The position numbers and the translations under genes are program-made. The notes under the pieces were generated by a model. The model was not told the DNA's origin. It saw only the letters and a program-made list of their open reading frames with translations, and made no database searches. This document shows positions 1 through 8,327 of a stretch of DNA of 64,000 nucleotides, one piece after another. Within the stretch, counting starts at the first letter, position 1. Every line of letters begins with the position of its first letter. This DNA is from DASQUK01 sp046726215 (GTDB taxonomy: Bacteria; Actinomycetota; Acidimicrobiia; Acidimicrobiales; VFJN01), in contig JBKPAA010000059.1 in NCBI GenBank assembly GCA_046726215.1, positions 13,940-77,939 of the forward strand, in the 5' to 3' direction.

Positions 1-1
1 C

Positions 2-571
2 GGCCACGTGCTCGGGTTGCTGCGCCTGGAGCTGGGCCGGCCGCCCGTGACCGAGGGTGGGCTGAACTTCCTTTGGGTGGTCGACTTCCCGCTGTTCGAG
101 GGGCTCGATGACGATGGCAGGCCGGTGCCAGCCCACCACCCGTTCACCATGCCGCACCCCGACGACCTCGAACTGCTGGCGTCGCAGAACCACGAGGACC
201 TGCTGCGGGTTCGGTCGCAGGCCTATGACCTGGTGCTGAACGGCTGGGAGCTGGGCTCGGGCTCGGTCCGGATCCACCGGGCCGACGTGCAGCGGATGGT
301 CTTCTCGGTGCTGGGCATCTCCGCAGACCAGGCGCAGGAGCGGTTCGGGTTCCTGCTCGACGCGTTCCGCTACGGCGCCCCGCCGCACGCCGGCTTCGCC
401 ATCGGGATCGACCGGCTCGTGGCCCTGCTCGTCGGCGAGGAGAACATCCGCGAGGTCATCGCCTTCCCCAAGACCCAGTCGGGCGCCGACCCCCTGACCG
501 GGGCACCCACACCCATCGACGCTCGCCACATGGCCGAGCTGGGCCTGCGGACGCTGCCGCCCAAAGCCTGA
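2..571 (+). CDS. aspS: Aspartyl-tRNA synthetase, 3' part
   Basis: C-terminal part of a class II aminoacyl-tRNA synthetase that charges tRNA-Asp with aspartate in the cytoplasm. The frame is already open at base 2, so the gene starts outside the window. Visible family features are the FLWVVDFPLFE segment, the HHPFTMPHPDD stretch, NGWELGSGSVRIH, and the class II motif 3 block GFAIGIDRLVALL followed by the usual ending FPKTQSGADPLTGAP. The end is complete. Whether it is discriminating or also charges tRNA-Asn cannot be told from this fragment. The following gene is on the opposite strand and converges with it. Confidence 0.96.
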   Translation, partial: GHVLGLLRLELGRPPVTEGGLNFLWVVDFPLFEGLDDDGRPVPAHHPFTMPHPDDLELLASQNHEDLLRVRSQAYDLVLNGWELGSGSVRIHRADVQRMVFSVLGISADQAQERFGFLLDAFRYGAPPHAGFAIGIDRLVALLVGEENIREVIAFPKTQSGADPLTGAPTPIDARHMAELGLRTLPPKA

Positions 572-579
572 CCCCTCCC

Positions 580-627
580 AACTTGCGGCCGATAGAGGGG
601 TCATCGCGCCGCCAACCGCCGCACGTT
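580..627. repeat. Family D palindromic repeat, copy 1
   Basis: Imperfect 48-bp palindrome filling the gap between the convergent ends of aspS and the reverse-strand gene. Outer arms are AACTTGCGG (580-588) and CCGCACGTT (619-627), pairing at 8 of 9 positions, with GGGGTCAT near the centre. A second 48-bp copy at 8268-8315 matches it at about 38 of 48 positions. Its place between two convergent stop codons would suit a bidirectional terminator, but there is no T-run. Confidence 0.6.
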
Positions 628-643
628 CGGGTTGCGGGCCGGG

Positions 644-1399
644 TCAGAGCCGGTCGAGGAGGGCGGCGAGCACCTCGTCCACGTCGTCGCGGCGCTGGCG
701 CCAGCGGCCACCCGCGACCCGGAGGCCGCCCGCGCCCACGGCCGCCCCCGCCGGCACCGCGGCGATGACCAACCCGGGCTCGGCTGCCAGCGCCCCGGCC
801 AGGCCCATCACGAGCGCCACGCCCGCCCCGGTCCCGGCCGCGCCGGCCACGACGTTGCCCCGGCTCGACGCCAGCTCGGCCTCCAGCCGCACCAGCGTGC
901 GCTCGTCGGCCGGCGTCACCAGCAGCGACACCGTCCGGATGCCGTCGAGCTTGATGGCGCCGGCGAAATCGAGTCCCCGCCGCAGGCCGGCGACCAGGTC
1001 GCGGCGGGGCCGGAACAGCGAGCGGTCACCGCTGCGGCGCCGCAGCTCCAGCATCTGGCTGCGCAGGAAGCGGTCGACCGCGGCGTGGACCGCCTCGGGA
1101 CGCCGGTCGACCAGGCGCTGCTGCGTGACGAAGCGCGACGCGGCGGCCCGGTTGCGGTCGACCCGCTTGGTGGGGACGGCGCGCCCCCCGGGGAGGGCGC
1201 CGATCCGCAGCTCGGCCACCGCCTGGCGGACCGCAGCCGGCGACAGGCCCACCTCCGCCGCGGCCTGCTCGACCGCCTCGGTGTCGTATCGGTCGCCGGT
1301 GAACTGACCATCGGCGGCGGCGTCGATCTCCGAGGCGCGGTGCAGGACCTGCGCCACCTCGTCGCGCGTCAGCGTGACCCGTCGCCGCGTCTCGGACAC
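644..1399 (-). CDS. Hypothetical protein with C-terminal membrane hairpin
   Basis: I do not recognise this 251-residue protein. The N-terminal two thirds is charged, Arg/Ala-rich and predicted soluble, beginning TRRRVTLTRDEVAQVLHRA and containing a helix-turn-like stretch (VGLSPAAVRQAVAELR, about residues 50-65). Residues about 181-228 are rich in Gly, Ala and Val and look like two closely spaced membrane segments (VVAGAAGTGAGVALVMGLAG and LVIAAVPAGAAVGAGGLRV), followed by a short charged tail. It is transcribed away from rarA and convergent with aspS. Codon use matches its neighbours. A membrane-tethered regulatory or scaffolding role is possible but not shown by the sequence. Confidence 0.75.
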   Translation of the reverse strand: MSETRRRVTLTRDEVAQVLHRASEIDAAADGQFTGDRYDTEAVEQAAAEVGLSPAAVRQAVAELRIGALPGGRAVPTKRVDRNRAAASRFVTQQRLVDRRPEAVHAAVDRFLRSQMLELRRRSGDRSLFRPRRDLVAGLRRGLDFAGAIKLDGIRTVSLLVTPADERTLVRLEAELASSRGNVVAGAAGTGAGVALVMGLAGALAAEPGLVIAAVPAGAAVGAGGLRVAGGRWRQRRDDVDEVLAALLDRL

Positions 1400-1494
1400 G
1401 GGCCAGATTGTCGCACCCCCCGGTCAGGGTGTGGCAATGGCCGTGCGCGTCGAGGCCAACGCGACACCCGACGAAGCACCTGCTCGAACGCCGG

Positions 1495-1500
1495 TACCCT
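1495..1500 (+). promoter_or_regulatory. Putative -10 box of rarA
   Basis: TACCCT lies 8 bases before the rarA ATG, the spacing expected for a leaderless transcript. No ribosome binding site is visible before that ATG. The same arrangement recurs at many operon heads in this window. Confidence 0.5.
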
Positions 1501-1508
1501 CGCCCGCG

Positions 1509-2894
1509 ATGCCGCGCAAGTCCGGTCCCGCGGGCGACGACCTGTTCGCGGCCGCGGCCACGGAGCGGCTGGCGCGGCAGGCGCCGCTGGCGGCGCGGCT
1601 GCGACCGCAGAGCCTCGACGACGTCGTGGGCCAGGACGATCTGGTGGGGCAGGGCAAGCCGCTGCGGGTCCTGGTGGAGTCCGACCGGCTGTCCTCTGCG
1701 ATCTTCTGGGGCCCACCGGGAACCGGCAAGACAACGTTGGCGCAGGTCATCGCCCGCCACACCGCCAAGGCGTTCGAGCAGCTGTCGGCGGTGTCGGCCA
1801 GCGTGAAAGACGTGCGCGAGACGCTCGGCCGGGCGGAGCAACGGCTGGGAGAGCGAGGCCAGGGAACGATCCTGTTCCTCGACGAGGTGCACCGCTTCAA
1901 CAAGGCCCAACAGGACGCCCTGCTGCCGTCGGTGGAGAGCGGCCTGCTCGTACTGATCGGGGCCACGACCGAGAATCCCTACTTCGAGGTCAACCCCCCG
2001 CTGTTGTCGCGCTCGACGCTGTTCCGCCTCCACCCACTGGAGCCCCCGGCGGTGGAGCAGCTGCTACACAAGGGGCTCGAGGCGGAGGGGGCGGAGGCCG
2101 ACGAGGAGGCGCTGGCCCACCTGGCGGACCGGGCCGGTGGGGACGGCCGCCAGGCGCTCACCAGCCTCGAGGTGGCGGTGGCGCTGGCGTGGGTCCGGCG
2201 CGATGGTGCCGCCGGCGGCGCCGGTGACGCCGGGCGCGACGGAGGGGACGCGCCTCGGGTCACGCTGGGGGACGCCGAGGCGGCGTTGGGCACCAAGCTT
2301 CACCGCTACGGCCGCGACGAGCACTACGACGTGATCTCGGCGTTCATCAAGAGCGTGCGGGGATCCGACCCGCAGGCCGCGCTGCACTACCTGGCGCGCA
2401 TGCTGGAGGCCGGCGAGGACGCCCGCTTCATCGCCCGCCGGCTGGTCATCCTCGCCAGCGAGGACATCGGTGAAGCGGATCCGCTGGGGCTGGTGGTCGC
2501 CACGGCCGCCGCTCAGGCCGTCGAGTATGTCGGCCTCCCCGAGGCGCAGCTCAACCTGGCGCAGGCCGTCGTCCATCTGGCCACGGCGCCCAAGTCGAAT
2601 CGGTCGGCGATGGGCATCTGGCGGGCCCGCGAGGACGTCCGCAACGGGATCGGCGGGGAGGTTCCCGTGCACCTGCGGGATGCCCACTACCGCTCGGCCC
2701 ACTCGCTCGGTCACGGCGTGGGCTACGAGTATCCTCACGACGACCCGCGGGGATGGCTGGGCCAGCAATACCTTCCGGACGACGCCGCGGGCGCCGTCTA
2801 CTACCGGCCGTCCGACCACGGCTTCGAGCAGGAGATCGCTACGCGCATGGAACGGCTGGCCAAGCAGGCCGAGGCCGACGAGGCCCAGGAGTGA
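1509..2894 (+). CDS. rarA: RarA/MgsA-type recombination AAA+ ATPase
   Basis: Replication-associated AAA+ ATPase of the RarA (MgsA/WRNIP1) family, a clamp-loader relative acting at stalled forks in the nucleoid. The 461-residue product has Walker A GPPGTGKTTLAQ (about residue 67), Walker B FLDEVHRFNKAQQDAL, sensor GATTENPYFEVN, and the RarA-specific C-terminal half (RYGRDEHYDVISAFIKSVRGSDPQAALHYLARM, here split by description) with the EDIGEADP region. I chose the ATG at 1509 because family similarity begins just after it and a -10 box sits 8 bases upstream; the longer open frame would start inside the reverse-strand gene. A stretch around residues 230-260 (Gly/Ala/Asp-rich) is a lineage insertion. 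Its stop codon lies within repeat family C. Confidence 0.95.
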   Translation: MPRKSGPAGDDLFAAAATERLARQAPLAARLRPQSLDDVVGQDDLVGQGKPLRVLVESDRLSSAIFWGPPGTGKTTLAQVIARHTAKAFEQLSAVSASVKDVRETLGRAEQRLGERGQGTILFLDEVHRFNKAQQDALLPSVESGLLVLIGATTENPYFEVNPPLLSRSTLFRLHPLEPPAVEQLLHKGLEAEGAEADEEALAHLADRAGGDGRQALTSLEVAVALAWVRRDGAAGGAGDAGRDGGDAPRVTLGDAEAALGTKLHRYGRDEHYDVISAFIKSVRGSDPQAALHYLARMLEAGEDARFIARRLVILASEDIGEADPLGLVVATAAAQAVEYVGLPEAQLNLAQAVVHLATAPKSNRSAMGIWRAREDVRNGIGGEVPVHLRDAHYRSAHSLGHGVGYEYPHDDPRGWLGQQYLPDDAAGAVYYRPSDHGFEQEIATRMERLAKQAEADEAQE

Positions 2895-2988
2895 GCGAGC
2901 ACGAAGTGCGAGCGAACCATCGGCACGGTGCGTTGCTCGCCGCGAAGCGACGATCGCTCATTGGCGTGCCTGAGGCGAGCCGATGAGC
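2892..2988 (+). repeat. Family C repeat copy 1 (stop-to-start element)
   Basis: A 97-bp element beginning with the TGA stop of rarA and ending with ATGAGCG, the start of the next gene. A second copy at 53753-53849 has the same length and differs at only about 13 positions. It contains hairpin pieces GCAC-GAA-GTGC and a TGAGCGA (2892-2898) / TCGCTCA (2954-2960) pairing, and it supplies a GAGG ribosome binding site about 8 bases before the ATG at 2983. Confidence 0.85.
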
Positions 2989-3384
2989 GCCCCCGACCTG
3001 GCGGCGGTCATCGTCGCCGCGGCCAGTGTGGTGGCGGTCGTGCTGCTGGCGGTGGGGGTGGTCGCGCTGCTCCGGACGCTGCGGGCGCTGCGCGACGTCG
3101 CCCACCTGCTGCGCACCGAGACCGCTCCCGTGCTCGACGATCTGCGGGACACCGTCGACGCCGCGAACGAGGAGATCGAGCGGCTCGACCGGCTGGTGAC
3201 GACCGCCGAGTCGGTGACAGGCACCGTGGATTCGGCGTCGCGCCTCGCCTACATCGCCATGGCCAACCCGGTGATCAAGGGGGTGGCGTTCGCCAGCGGG
3301 ACCGCCAGGGCGGCCCGCCGGCTCCGCGGCCGCCGCAACAATGGCGGCGCCACCGACGAGGATGCCGCCGGGAGCGGGCGCTGA
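2983..3384 (+). CDS. DUF948 membrane protein
   Basis: Small protein (133 residues) of the DUF948 type found just upstream of alaS in many actinobacteria. Residues about 5-30 form one N-terminal membrane segment (LAAVIVAAASVVAVVLLAVG), followed by an amphipathic, probably coiled-coil region (residues 35-80: LRTLRALRDVAHLLRTE to ANEEIERLDRL). The tail is basic and disordered. It resembles general-stress and cell-envelope proteins; the function is not established. The start ATG and its ribosome binding site are provided by repeat family C. Its stop overlaps the next start (ATGA), so the two are translationally coupled. Confidence 0.8.
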   Translation: MSAPDLAAVIVAAASVVAVVLLAVGVVALLRTLRALRDVAHLLRTETAPVLDDLRDTVDAANEEIERLDRLVTTAESVTGTVDSASRLAYIAMANPVIKGVAFASGTARAARRLRGRRNNGGATDEDAAGSGR

Positions 3385-3632
3385 TGTTCCTGATCCGGCG
3401 GCTCGTCTGGTTCACCTCGGGCGCGACGGCCGGCGTCGGTGGTGCCCTGTGGATCAGGCGGCGGATCGTGCGCACCGTGCGCCGCTACTCGCCCGAGCAC
3501 CTGCACGCCGACGCGACGGCCTCGGCGAGGCGACTGGGCTCGGGCGTACGGGACGCCGTGGCCGAGGGCCGCAGCGCCATGCGGCAACGCGAGGCCGAGC
3601 TGCGGGCGGAGCTGCGCCCGGGCGCGCACTGA
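3384..3632 (+). CDS. Small actinobacterial membrane protein before alaS
   Basis: An 82-residue protein with a hydrophobic, glycine-rich N-terminus (MFLIRRLVWFTSGATAG, VGGALWI) followed by a basic helix (RRRIVRTVRRY) and a charged amphipathic tail. In actinobacteria a small protein of this kind (DUF6167-like) sits between the DUF948 gene and alaS, and position and composition both fit here. The start overlaps the stop of the preceding gene (ATGA). The function is unknown; membrane association is inferred from the hydrophobic N-terminus. Confidence 0.7.
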   Translation: MFLIRRLVWFTSGATAGVGGALWIRRRIVRTVRRYSPEHLHADATASARRLGSGVRDAVAEGRSAMRQREAELRAELRPGAH

Positions 3633-3721
3633 CACAGGGCCCGGAGTCGACGCCGCAGGCACCGGCCTAGCTGGAACCCTGGCGTCGGCAATCGACGCCT
3701 GCGCCTAGGCTGACAACACCT

Positions 3722-6316
3722 ATGGCACCGCGGACATCTGCCGAGCTACGCCGCGCCTGGAACGAGTTCTTCGCCGCCAGGCAGCACACGCTCGTCCCGT
3801 CGGCCGGCCTCATCCCGACCCACCCCAGCGCGCCGATGTTCACGAATTCGGGGATGATGCAGTTCGTCCCCTACTTCCTCGGCGAGGAACCGGCGCCCTT
3901 CCATCCCCCCCGGGCGGCGTCGGTGCAGCGCTGCGTGCGGGCGGGTGGCAAGCACAACGACCTCGACGCCATCGGGCGCTCGCACCGGCACCTCAGCTTC
4001 TTCGAGATGCTCGGTAACTTCAGCTTCGGCGACTACTTCAAGGCCGAGGCCATCGCGTGGGCCTGGGAGTTCGTGACCGAGGTGCTGGAGCTCGACCCGG
4101 GCCGGCTGTGGGTGACCGTCCATGTGAGCGACGACGAGGCGGCCGACATCTGGACCGACGCCGTCGGCTTCCCGCGCGACCGTGTCCAGCGGCTCGACAA
4201 GGACAACTTCTGGGAGATGGGCGACACGGGGCCCTGTGGCCCCTCGTCGGAGATCTTCTGGGACAACGGCCCGGACTTCGGTCCCGAGGGCGGCCCCGCC
4301 AACCGCGGGGCCGAGGAGCGCTACGTCGAGCTCTGGAACCTCGTGTTCCCCCAGTACAACCGCGGCGCCGACGGTCAGCTCAGCGACCTGCCGAGCAAGA
4401 ACATCGACACAGGCGCCGGGCTCGAGCGCATCGTGGCCGTCCTCGCCGGCAGCCACAGCCTCTACGACTCCGACATCCTGCGCGACCTGGTGGGCGAGGC
4501 GCAGTCGGTCACCGGCCACCGCCTGGGCGAGTCCGAGCTCGGCGACATCGCCCTGCGGCTGCTCGCCGATCACGCCCGCACGATGACCTTCCTGGTGGTC
4601 GACGGCGTGATCCCGTCCAACGAGGACCGCGGCTACGTGCTGCGCCGCATCATCCGCCGCGCCATCCGCTTCGCGTACCTGCTCGGCGTCGAGCGCCCGG
4701 TGCTGCCGCCGATGGTCGAGCGCACGATCGACCTGATGGGCGAGGACTATCCCGTGGTGGTCAGAGGCCGCGACCTGGTGGTGCCGATCATCACCCGTGA
4801 GGAGGAGTCGTTCCGGCGCACGCTGGCCCGGGGCTCGCAGATCCTCGACACCCAGCTCGACCGCCTCGGCGAGGGCGGGACGCTTTCCGGCGACGTGGCC
4901 TTCCTGCTGCACGACACCTACGGCTTCCCGTTCGAGGTCACGCAGGAGATGGCGCAGCTCCGGGGCTTCGAGGTCGACGTCGCCGGGTTCGAGTCGGACA
5001 TGGCCGCGCAGCGCCAGCGGGCGCGCGAGGCGGGCAAGGGCGGCGGCGTCGCCACCGGGGAGGAGGTCGACGCCCAGCGCCGCCTGCTGGTCGAGCACGG
5101 ACCCACCGAGTTCACCGGTCGCCGGGAGTACGAGTCCGATGCGACCGTGATCGGAGTCATCGGCGACGCCGTCTACCTCGACCGCACGCCGTTCTACGCC
5201 GAGGCGGGTGGCCAGATCGGCGACACCGGGACCATCACCACCGACACGGGCATGGCCGAGGTGGTGGACACGACCTACGCCCTGCCGGGGCTGCACGCCC
5301 ACCTCGTCAAGCTGCAGGAGGGGGCCATCGAGGTCGGCCAGCGGGCGGTGGCACGGATCGACGGCGAGCGCCGCGATGCCATCCGCCGCAACCACACCGG
5401 GACGCATGTCCTCCACTGGGCCCTGCGCGAGGTTCTGGGCAGCCACGTGAAGCAGCAGGGGTCGCTGGTGGCGCCCGACCGGCTCCGGTTCGACTTCAGC
5501 CACTTCGAGCCGGTGACCGACGAGCAGCTGCGGGCCATCGAGGACCTCGCCAACCGCGAGATCCTCGACAACGCCCCCGTGCGGCACTTCGAGACCACCA
5601 TGGACGAGGCCCGGGCGATGGGCGCCATCGCGTTCTTCGGTGACAAGTACGGCGACATCGTGCGCGTGCTCGAGGCCGGCGAGCACTCGGTGGAGTTGTG
5701 CGGCGGCACGCACGTACGCCGGTTGGGCGATATCGGCCCGATCAAGGTCGTCAGCGAGGGCTCGATCGGCTCGAACCTGCGCCGCATCGAGGCGGTGACC
5801 GGGTTCGGCCCCATCGAGCGCCTGCGCCAGGAGGAGGACCTGGTGGCGAGGGCGGCCGACGCGCTGGGCACCACGCCCGACGAGCTGCCGGTCGCCGCCG
5901 AGAGGCTGCGGGGGGAGCTCAAGTCCCTGCGCGACGAGCTCAAGGACCTGCGGCGCCAGGCGGCCGGCAGCCGGGCCGGTGACCTGGCGGCCGGCGCCGT
6001 CGAGGGCGTGGTGGTGGCGCGCGTCGACGGCGTCGCGCGCGACGACCTGCGTGACCTGGCGATCGCGGTCCGCGACGATCCGGGCGTGCGGGCCGTCGTC
6101 ATCGGCGGCGAGCCGCCGGGCGGCGGTGTGGCCCTGGTGGCGGCGGTCACCAAGGACGGCGGGCTCAACGCCGGCGAGCTGATCGCCGACGCCGCCCGCA
6201 CCGTGGGGGGCGGGGGCGGCAAGGGCCCCGACCTGGCGTTCGCCGGCGGCCGCGACGCCTCTCGGCTCGACGAGGCGCTGGACCAGGCCCGCGCCGCCAC
6301 CGGCATCGCGAGGTGA
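3722..6316 (+). CDS. alaS: Alanyl-tRNA synthetase
   Basis: Full-length 864-residue class II synthetase that charges tRNA-Ala and clears mischarged Ser/Gly-tRNA. The N-terminal catalytic core opens with ELRRAWNEFFAARQH and has FTNSGMMQFVPYFLGEE and GRSHRHLSFFEMLGNFSFGDYF. The editing domain carries its zinc ligands in HTGTHVLHW (about residue 557) and CGGTHV (about residue 660). The C-terminal coiled coil and glycine-rich DHHA1-type domain (GGGGGKGPDLAFAGG) are present. A -10-like TAGGCT at 3706-3711 precedes the ATG by 10 bases. The hairpin GGCGTC/GACGCC at 3681-3699 lies just upstream. Confidence 0.97.
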   Translation: MAPRTSAELRRAWNEFFAARQHTLVPSAGLIPTHPSAPMFTNSGMMQFVPYFLGEEPAPFHPPRAASVQRCVRAGGKHNDLDAIGRSHRHLSFFEMLGNFSFGDYFKAEAIAWAWEFVTEVLELDPGRLWVTVHVSDDEAADIWTDAVGFPRDRVQRLDKDNFWEMGDTGPCGPSSEIFWDNGPDFGPEGGPANRGAEERYVELWNLVFPQYNRGADGQLSDLPSKNIDTGAGLERIVAVLAGSHSLYDSDILRDLVGEAQSVTGHRLGESELGDIALRLLADHARTMTFLVVDGVIPSNEDRGYVLRRIIRRAIRFAYLLGVERPVLPPMVERTIDLMGEDYPVVVRGRDLVVPIITREEESFRRTLARGSQILDTQLDRLGEGGTLSGDVAFLLHDTYGFPFEVTQEMAQLRGFEVDVAGFESDMAAQRQRAREAGKGGGVATGEEVDAQRRLLVEHGPTEFTGRREYESDATVIGVIGDAVYLDRTPFYAEAGGQIGDTGTITTDTGMAEVVDTTYALPGLHAHLVKLQEGAIEVGQRAVARIDGERRDAIRRNHTGTHVLHWALREVLGSHVKQQGSLVAPDRLRFDFSHFEPVTDEQLRAIEDLANREILDNAPVRHFETTMDEARAMGAIAFFGDKYGDIVRVLEAGEHSVELCGGTHVRRLGDIGPIKVVSEGSIGSNLRRIEAVTGFGPIERLRQEEDLVARAADALGTTPDELPVAAERLRGELKSLRDELKDLRRQAAGSRAGDLAAGAVEGVVVARVDGVARDDLRDLAIAVRDDPGVRAVVIGGEPPGGGVALVAAVTKDGGLNAGELIADAARTVGGGGGKGPDLAFAGGRDASRLDEALDQARAATGIAR

Positions 6317-6357
6317 CGCGCGCCTTCCCCTCGGGCTGCGGCCTGCCGGGGTGACCG

Positions 6358-6780
6358 GTGCGGGCCATCGGGCTGGACCTCGGGACCCGGCGGATCGGTG
6401 TGGCGCTGTCCGACAGCGCCGGCACGGTGGCCACGCCCTATGACGTCGTGACGCGCTCCGCCGACCGGAGGCGCGACCACGCGCGCATTGCCGCCCTGGT
6501 GGCCGAGGCCGGCGTCGAGGTGGTGGTGGTGGGGTTGCCGCTCTCGCTCGACGGGTCCATCGGCCCCGCGGCGCGGGAGGTCCTCCAGGAGGCCGAGGAG
6601 CTGCGGGAATGCCTCCCGGTCGGGGTCACGACCTGGGACGAGCGCCTGTCGACGACCGAGGCCCAGCGGCGCCTGCGCGCCGCAGGTGTCAAGGGCCGCA
6701 GGGGTCGCCGGGTCGTGGATCAGGTCGCTGCTACGGTGATCCTCCAGTCGTGGTTGGACGCAGGCCAGCCACGGGGATGA
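6358..6780 (+). CDS. ruvX: Holliday-junction resolvase-like YqgF/RuvX
   Basis: A 140-residue RNase H-fold nuclease (YqgF family) tied to 16S rRNA 5' maturation and sometimes called a Holliday junction resolvase. The N-terminal DLGTRRIGVALSD holds the first catalytic Asp, the middle VVGLPLSLDGS is typical, and WDERLST plus the C-terminal DQVAATVILQSWLD complete the active-site pattern. It starts with GTG and overlaps mltG (ATGA). The alaS-ruvX-mltG-aroE order is the standard actinobacterial one. Confidence 0.93.
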   Translation: MRAIGLDLGTRRIGVALSDSAGTVATPYDVVTRSADRRRDHARIAALVAEAGVEVVVVGLPLSLDGSIGPAAREVLQEAEELRECLPVGVTTWDERLSTTEAQRRLRAAGVKGRRGRRVVDQVAATVILQSWLDAGQPRG

Positions 6781-8255
6781 TCCGCCAAGCCCGCCGCTCC
6801 TTCCCGCCACGCCGCATGCCCTTGTCCCATGAGCCAGCTCCGCCCGAGCGCCGCCGCCGTCGCGGTCGTCGCGACGCCGACGAGGGCCATGCCTACGAGG
6901 AGTTCTGGGAAGGGCCGGCCAATCGCGACAGTCGCGGGCCTGCGCCCCAACAGCCCCCAGCCTGGGGGCAGCCGGTATCGGGGGCCTACGGGGGTGGCGC
7001 GGCGGCGGGCCCGTCGACCGGGGCCTATGGGGGCGGGCCCATGGCGGGCGGCCCGCGAACCGGCGCATACCCGACGGTGCCCAACGAGGGCGCCGGCTAT
7101 GCCGCCGACGCCTACGCCGACGACGGCTACGACGAGGACTACTACGAGGACGAGTACGACGAGTACGAGGGCGATGACGGCGAGGGGCTGTCCCGCCGGC
7201 GTGGCTGTCGCGCCGTGCTCGTCACGTTCGTCGTTCTGCTGATCGCCGCCGGCGTCGGCGCGTGGTTCGCGTGGTCGTGGGTGGAGGACGAGATCGACCC
7301 GGCCGGGGAGCCGGGTAAGACCGTGCTGGTCGCGATCCCCGAGGGAGCCTCGACCAGCGACGTCGGCCACGAGCTCGCCAACGCCGGCGTGATCAGCAAC
7401 GCCACGGTCTGGGACTGGTACATCCGCTTCCGTGATCCGGGCGAGTTCCAGGCCGGCGCCTACCGAATGCAGCTCAACTCCTCGTTTTCCGAGGCCATCG
7501 ACGCCCTCGACGAGGGTGCGCTGCCCCCCAACGCCATCCTGATCACCGTGCCGGAGGGACTGACTGTAACCGAGACGCTGGCCCGCCTGGCCGATCCCGA
7601 GCATGGCGTCAAGGGCTTCACCAACGAGCGGCTGCAGGCTGCGCTGCGGGATCCGGCGTCCCGTTCGAGCGTGCTGCCGGCCGACCAGCGGTCGCTCGAG
7701 GGCACCCTCTTCCCCGAGAGCTACGCGGTCGAGGAGGGCGACACCGAGGCGGTCGTCATCCAGCGCATGGTGGCCCAGCTCGACAGCGCCCTTGCCGAGC
7801 TGGACATGCAGGGCCGCGCCGAGGCGTTGGGCCTGTCGCCCTATCAGGTGCTCACGGTGGCGTCGCTGGTCGAGGAGGAAGCCGGCACCAACGAAGACCG
7901 TCCGCGTGTCGCCCGGGTCATCTACAACCGGCTGGCCGAGAAGATGCCGCTGCAGATCGACGCCACGAGCTGCTACGTCAAGAACGAGCCGGGAGGCTGC
8001 TCGTTGACCGAGGCGGACCTCGCGTCCGACTCGCCCTACAACACCCGCAACCGCCAGGGATTGCCGCCCACGCCCATCGCCTCGCCGGGCCGCGCCAGCA
8101 TCGAGGCGGCCCTCAACCCCGCCGACGGCGACTGGCTCTACTACGTCCTCGACGCCGAGGCCAACGACGGATCCCATTTCTTCACCGCCGACTACGACAA
8201 GTTCGTCGATGCCCGGAAGCGCTGCGCCGATGCCGGCCTCGGTTGCGGCGCCTGA
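6777..8255 (+). CDS. mltG: Endolytic murein transglycosylase MltG
   Basis: Membrane enzyme that cleaves nascent glycan strands and may end peptidoglycan polymerisation. The 492-residue product starts with an unusually long cytoplasmic tail (about 140 residues) that is basic, then Gly/Ala/Tyr-rich with three GAYGGG-like repeats, then very acidic (DDGYDEDYYEDEYDEYEGDD). One membrane segment follows (VLVTFVVLLIAAGVGAWFAW), then a LysM-like subdomain (GASTSDVGHELANAGVISN) and the YceG core with EGTLFPESY, the catalytic-Glu block VASLVEEEAG, VIYNRLAEKMPLQID and YNTRNRQGLPPTPIASPG. The start was chosen at the ATG overlapping the ruvX stop. The acidic tail is the least conserved part. Confidence 0.95.
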   Translation: MIRQARRSFPPRRMPLSHEPAPPERRRRRGRRDADEGHAYEEFWEGPANRDSRGPAPQQPPAWGQPVSGAYGGGAAAGPSTGAYGGGPMAGGPRTGAYPTVPNEGAGYAADAYADDGYDEDYYEDEYDEYEGDDGEGLSRRRGCRAVLVTFVVLLIAAGVGAWFAWSWVEDEIDPAGEPGKTVLVAIPEGASTSDVGHELANAGVISNATVWDWYIRFRDPGEFQAGAYRMQLNSSFSEAIDALDEGALPPNAILITVPEGLTVTETLARLADPEHGVKGFTNERLQAALRDPASRSSVLPADQRSLEGTLFPESYAVEEGDTEAVVIQRMVAQLDSALAELDMQGRAEALGLSPYQVLTVASLVEEEAGTNEDRPRVARVIYNRLAEKMPLQIDATSCYVKNEPGGCSLTEADLASDSPYNTRNRQGLPPTPIASPGRASIEAALNPADGDWLYYVLDAEANDGSHFFTADYDKFVDARKRCADAGLGCGA

Positions 8256-8267
8256 TGTCCCCGATCG

Positions 8268-8315
8268 CACTCGCGGCGGTTAGACGGGTCATGACGCCTC
8301 CAACCACCGCAAGTT
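8268..8315. repeat. Family D palindromic repeat, copy 2
   Basis: A 48-bp imperfect palindrome between mltG and aroE. It begins CACTCGCGG (8268-8276), has GGGTCATGACGCC at its centre, and ends CCGCAAGTT (8307-8315). It is collinear with the copy at 580-627 and ends 2 bases before the putative -10 box of aroE (TAGGGT, 8318-8323), so it may affect that promoter. Confidence 0.6.
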
Positions 8316-8327
8316 CGTAGGGTGGCC

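Noticed and set aside
3746..5713. 655-residue reverse-strand open frame opposite alaS
   Set aside because: Antisense shadow of alaS with no domains; rich in His, Arg, Val and Gly as such shadows are.
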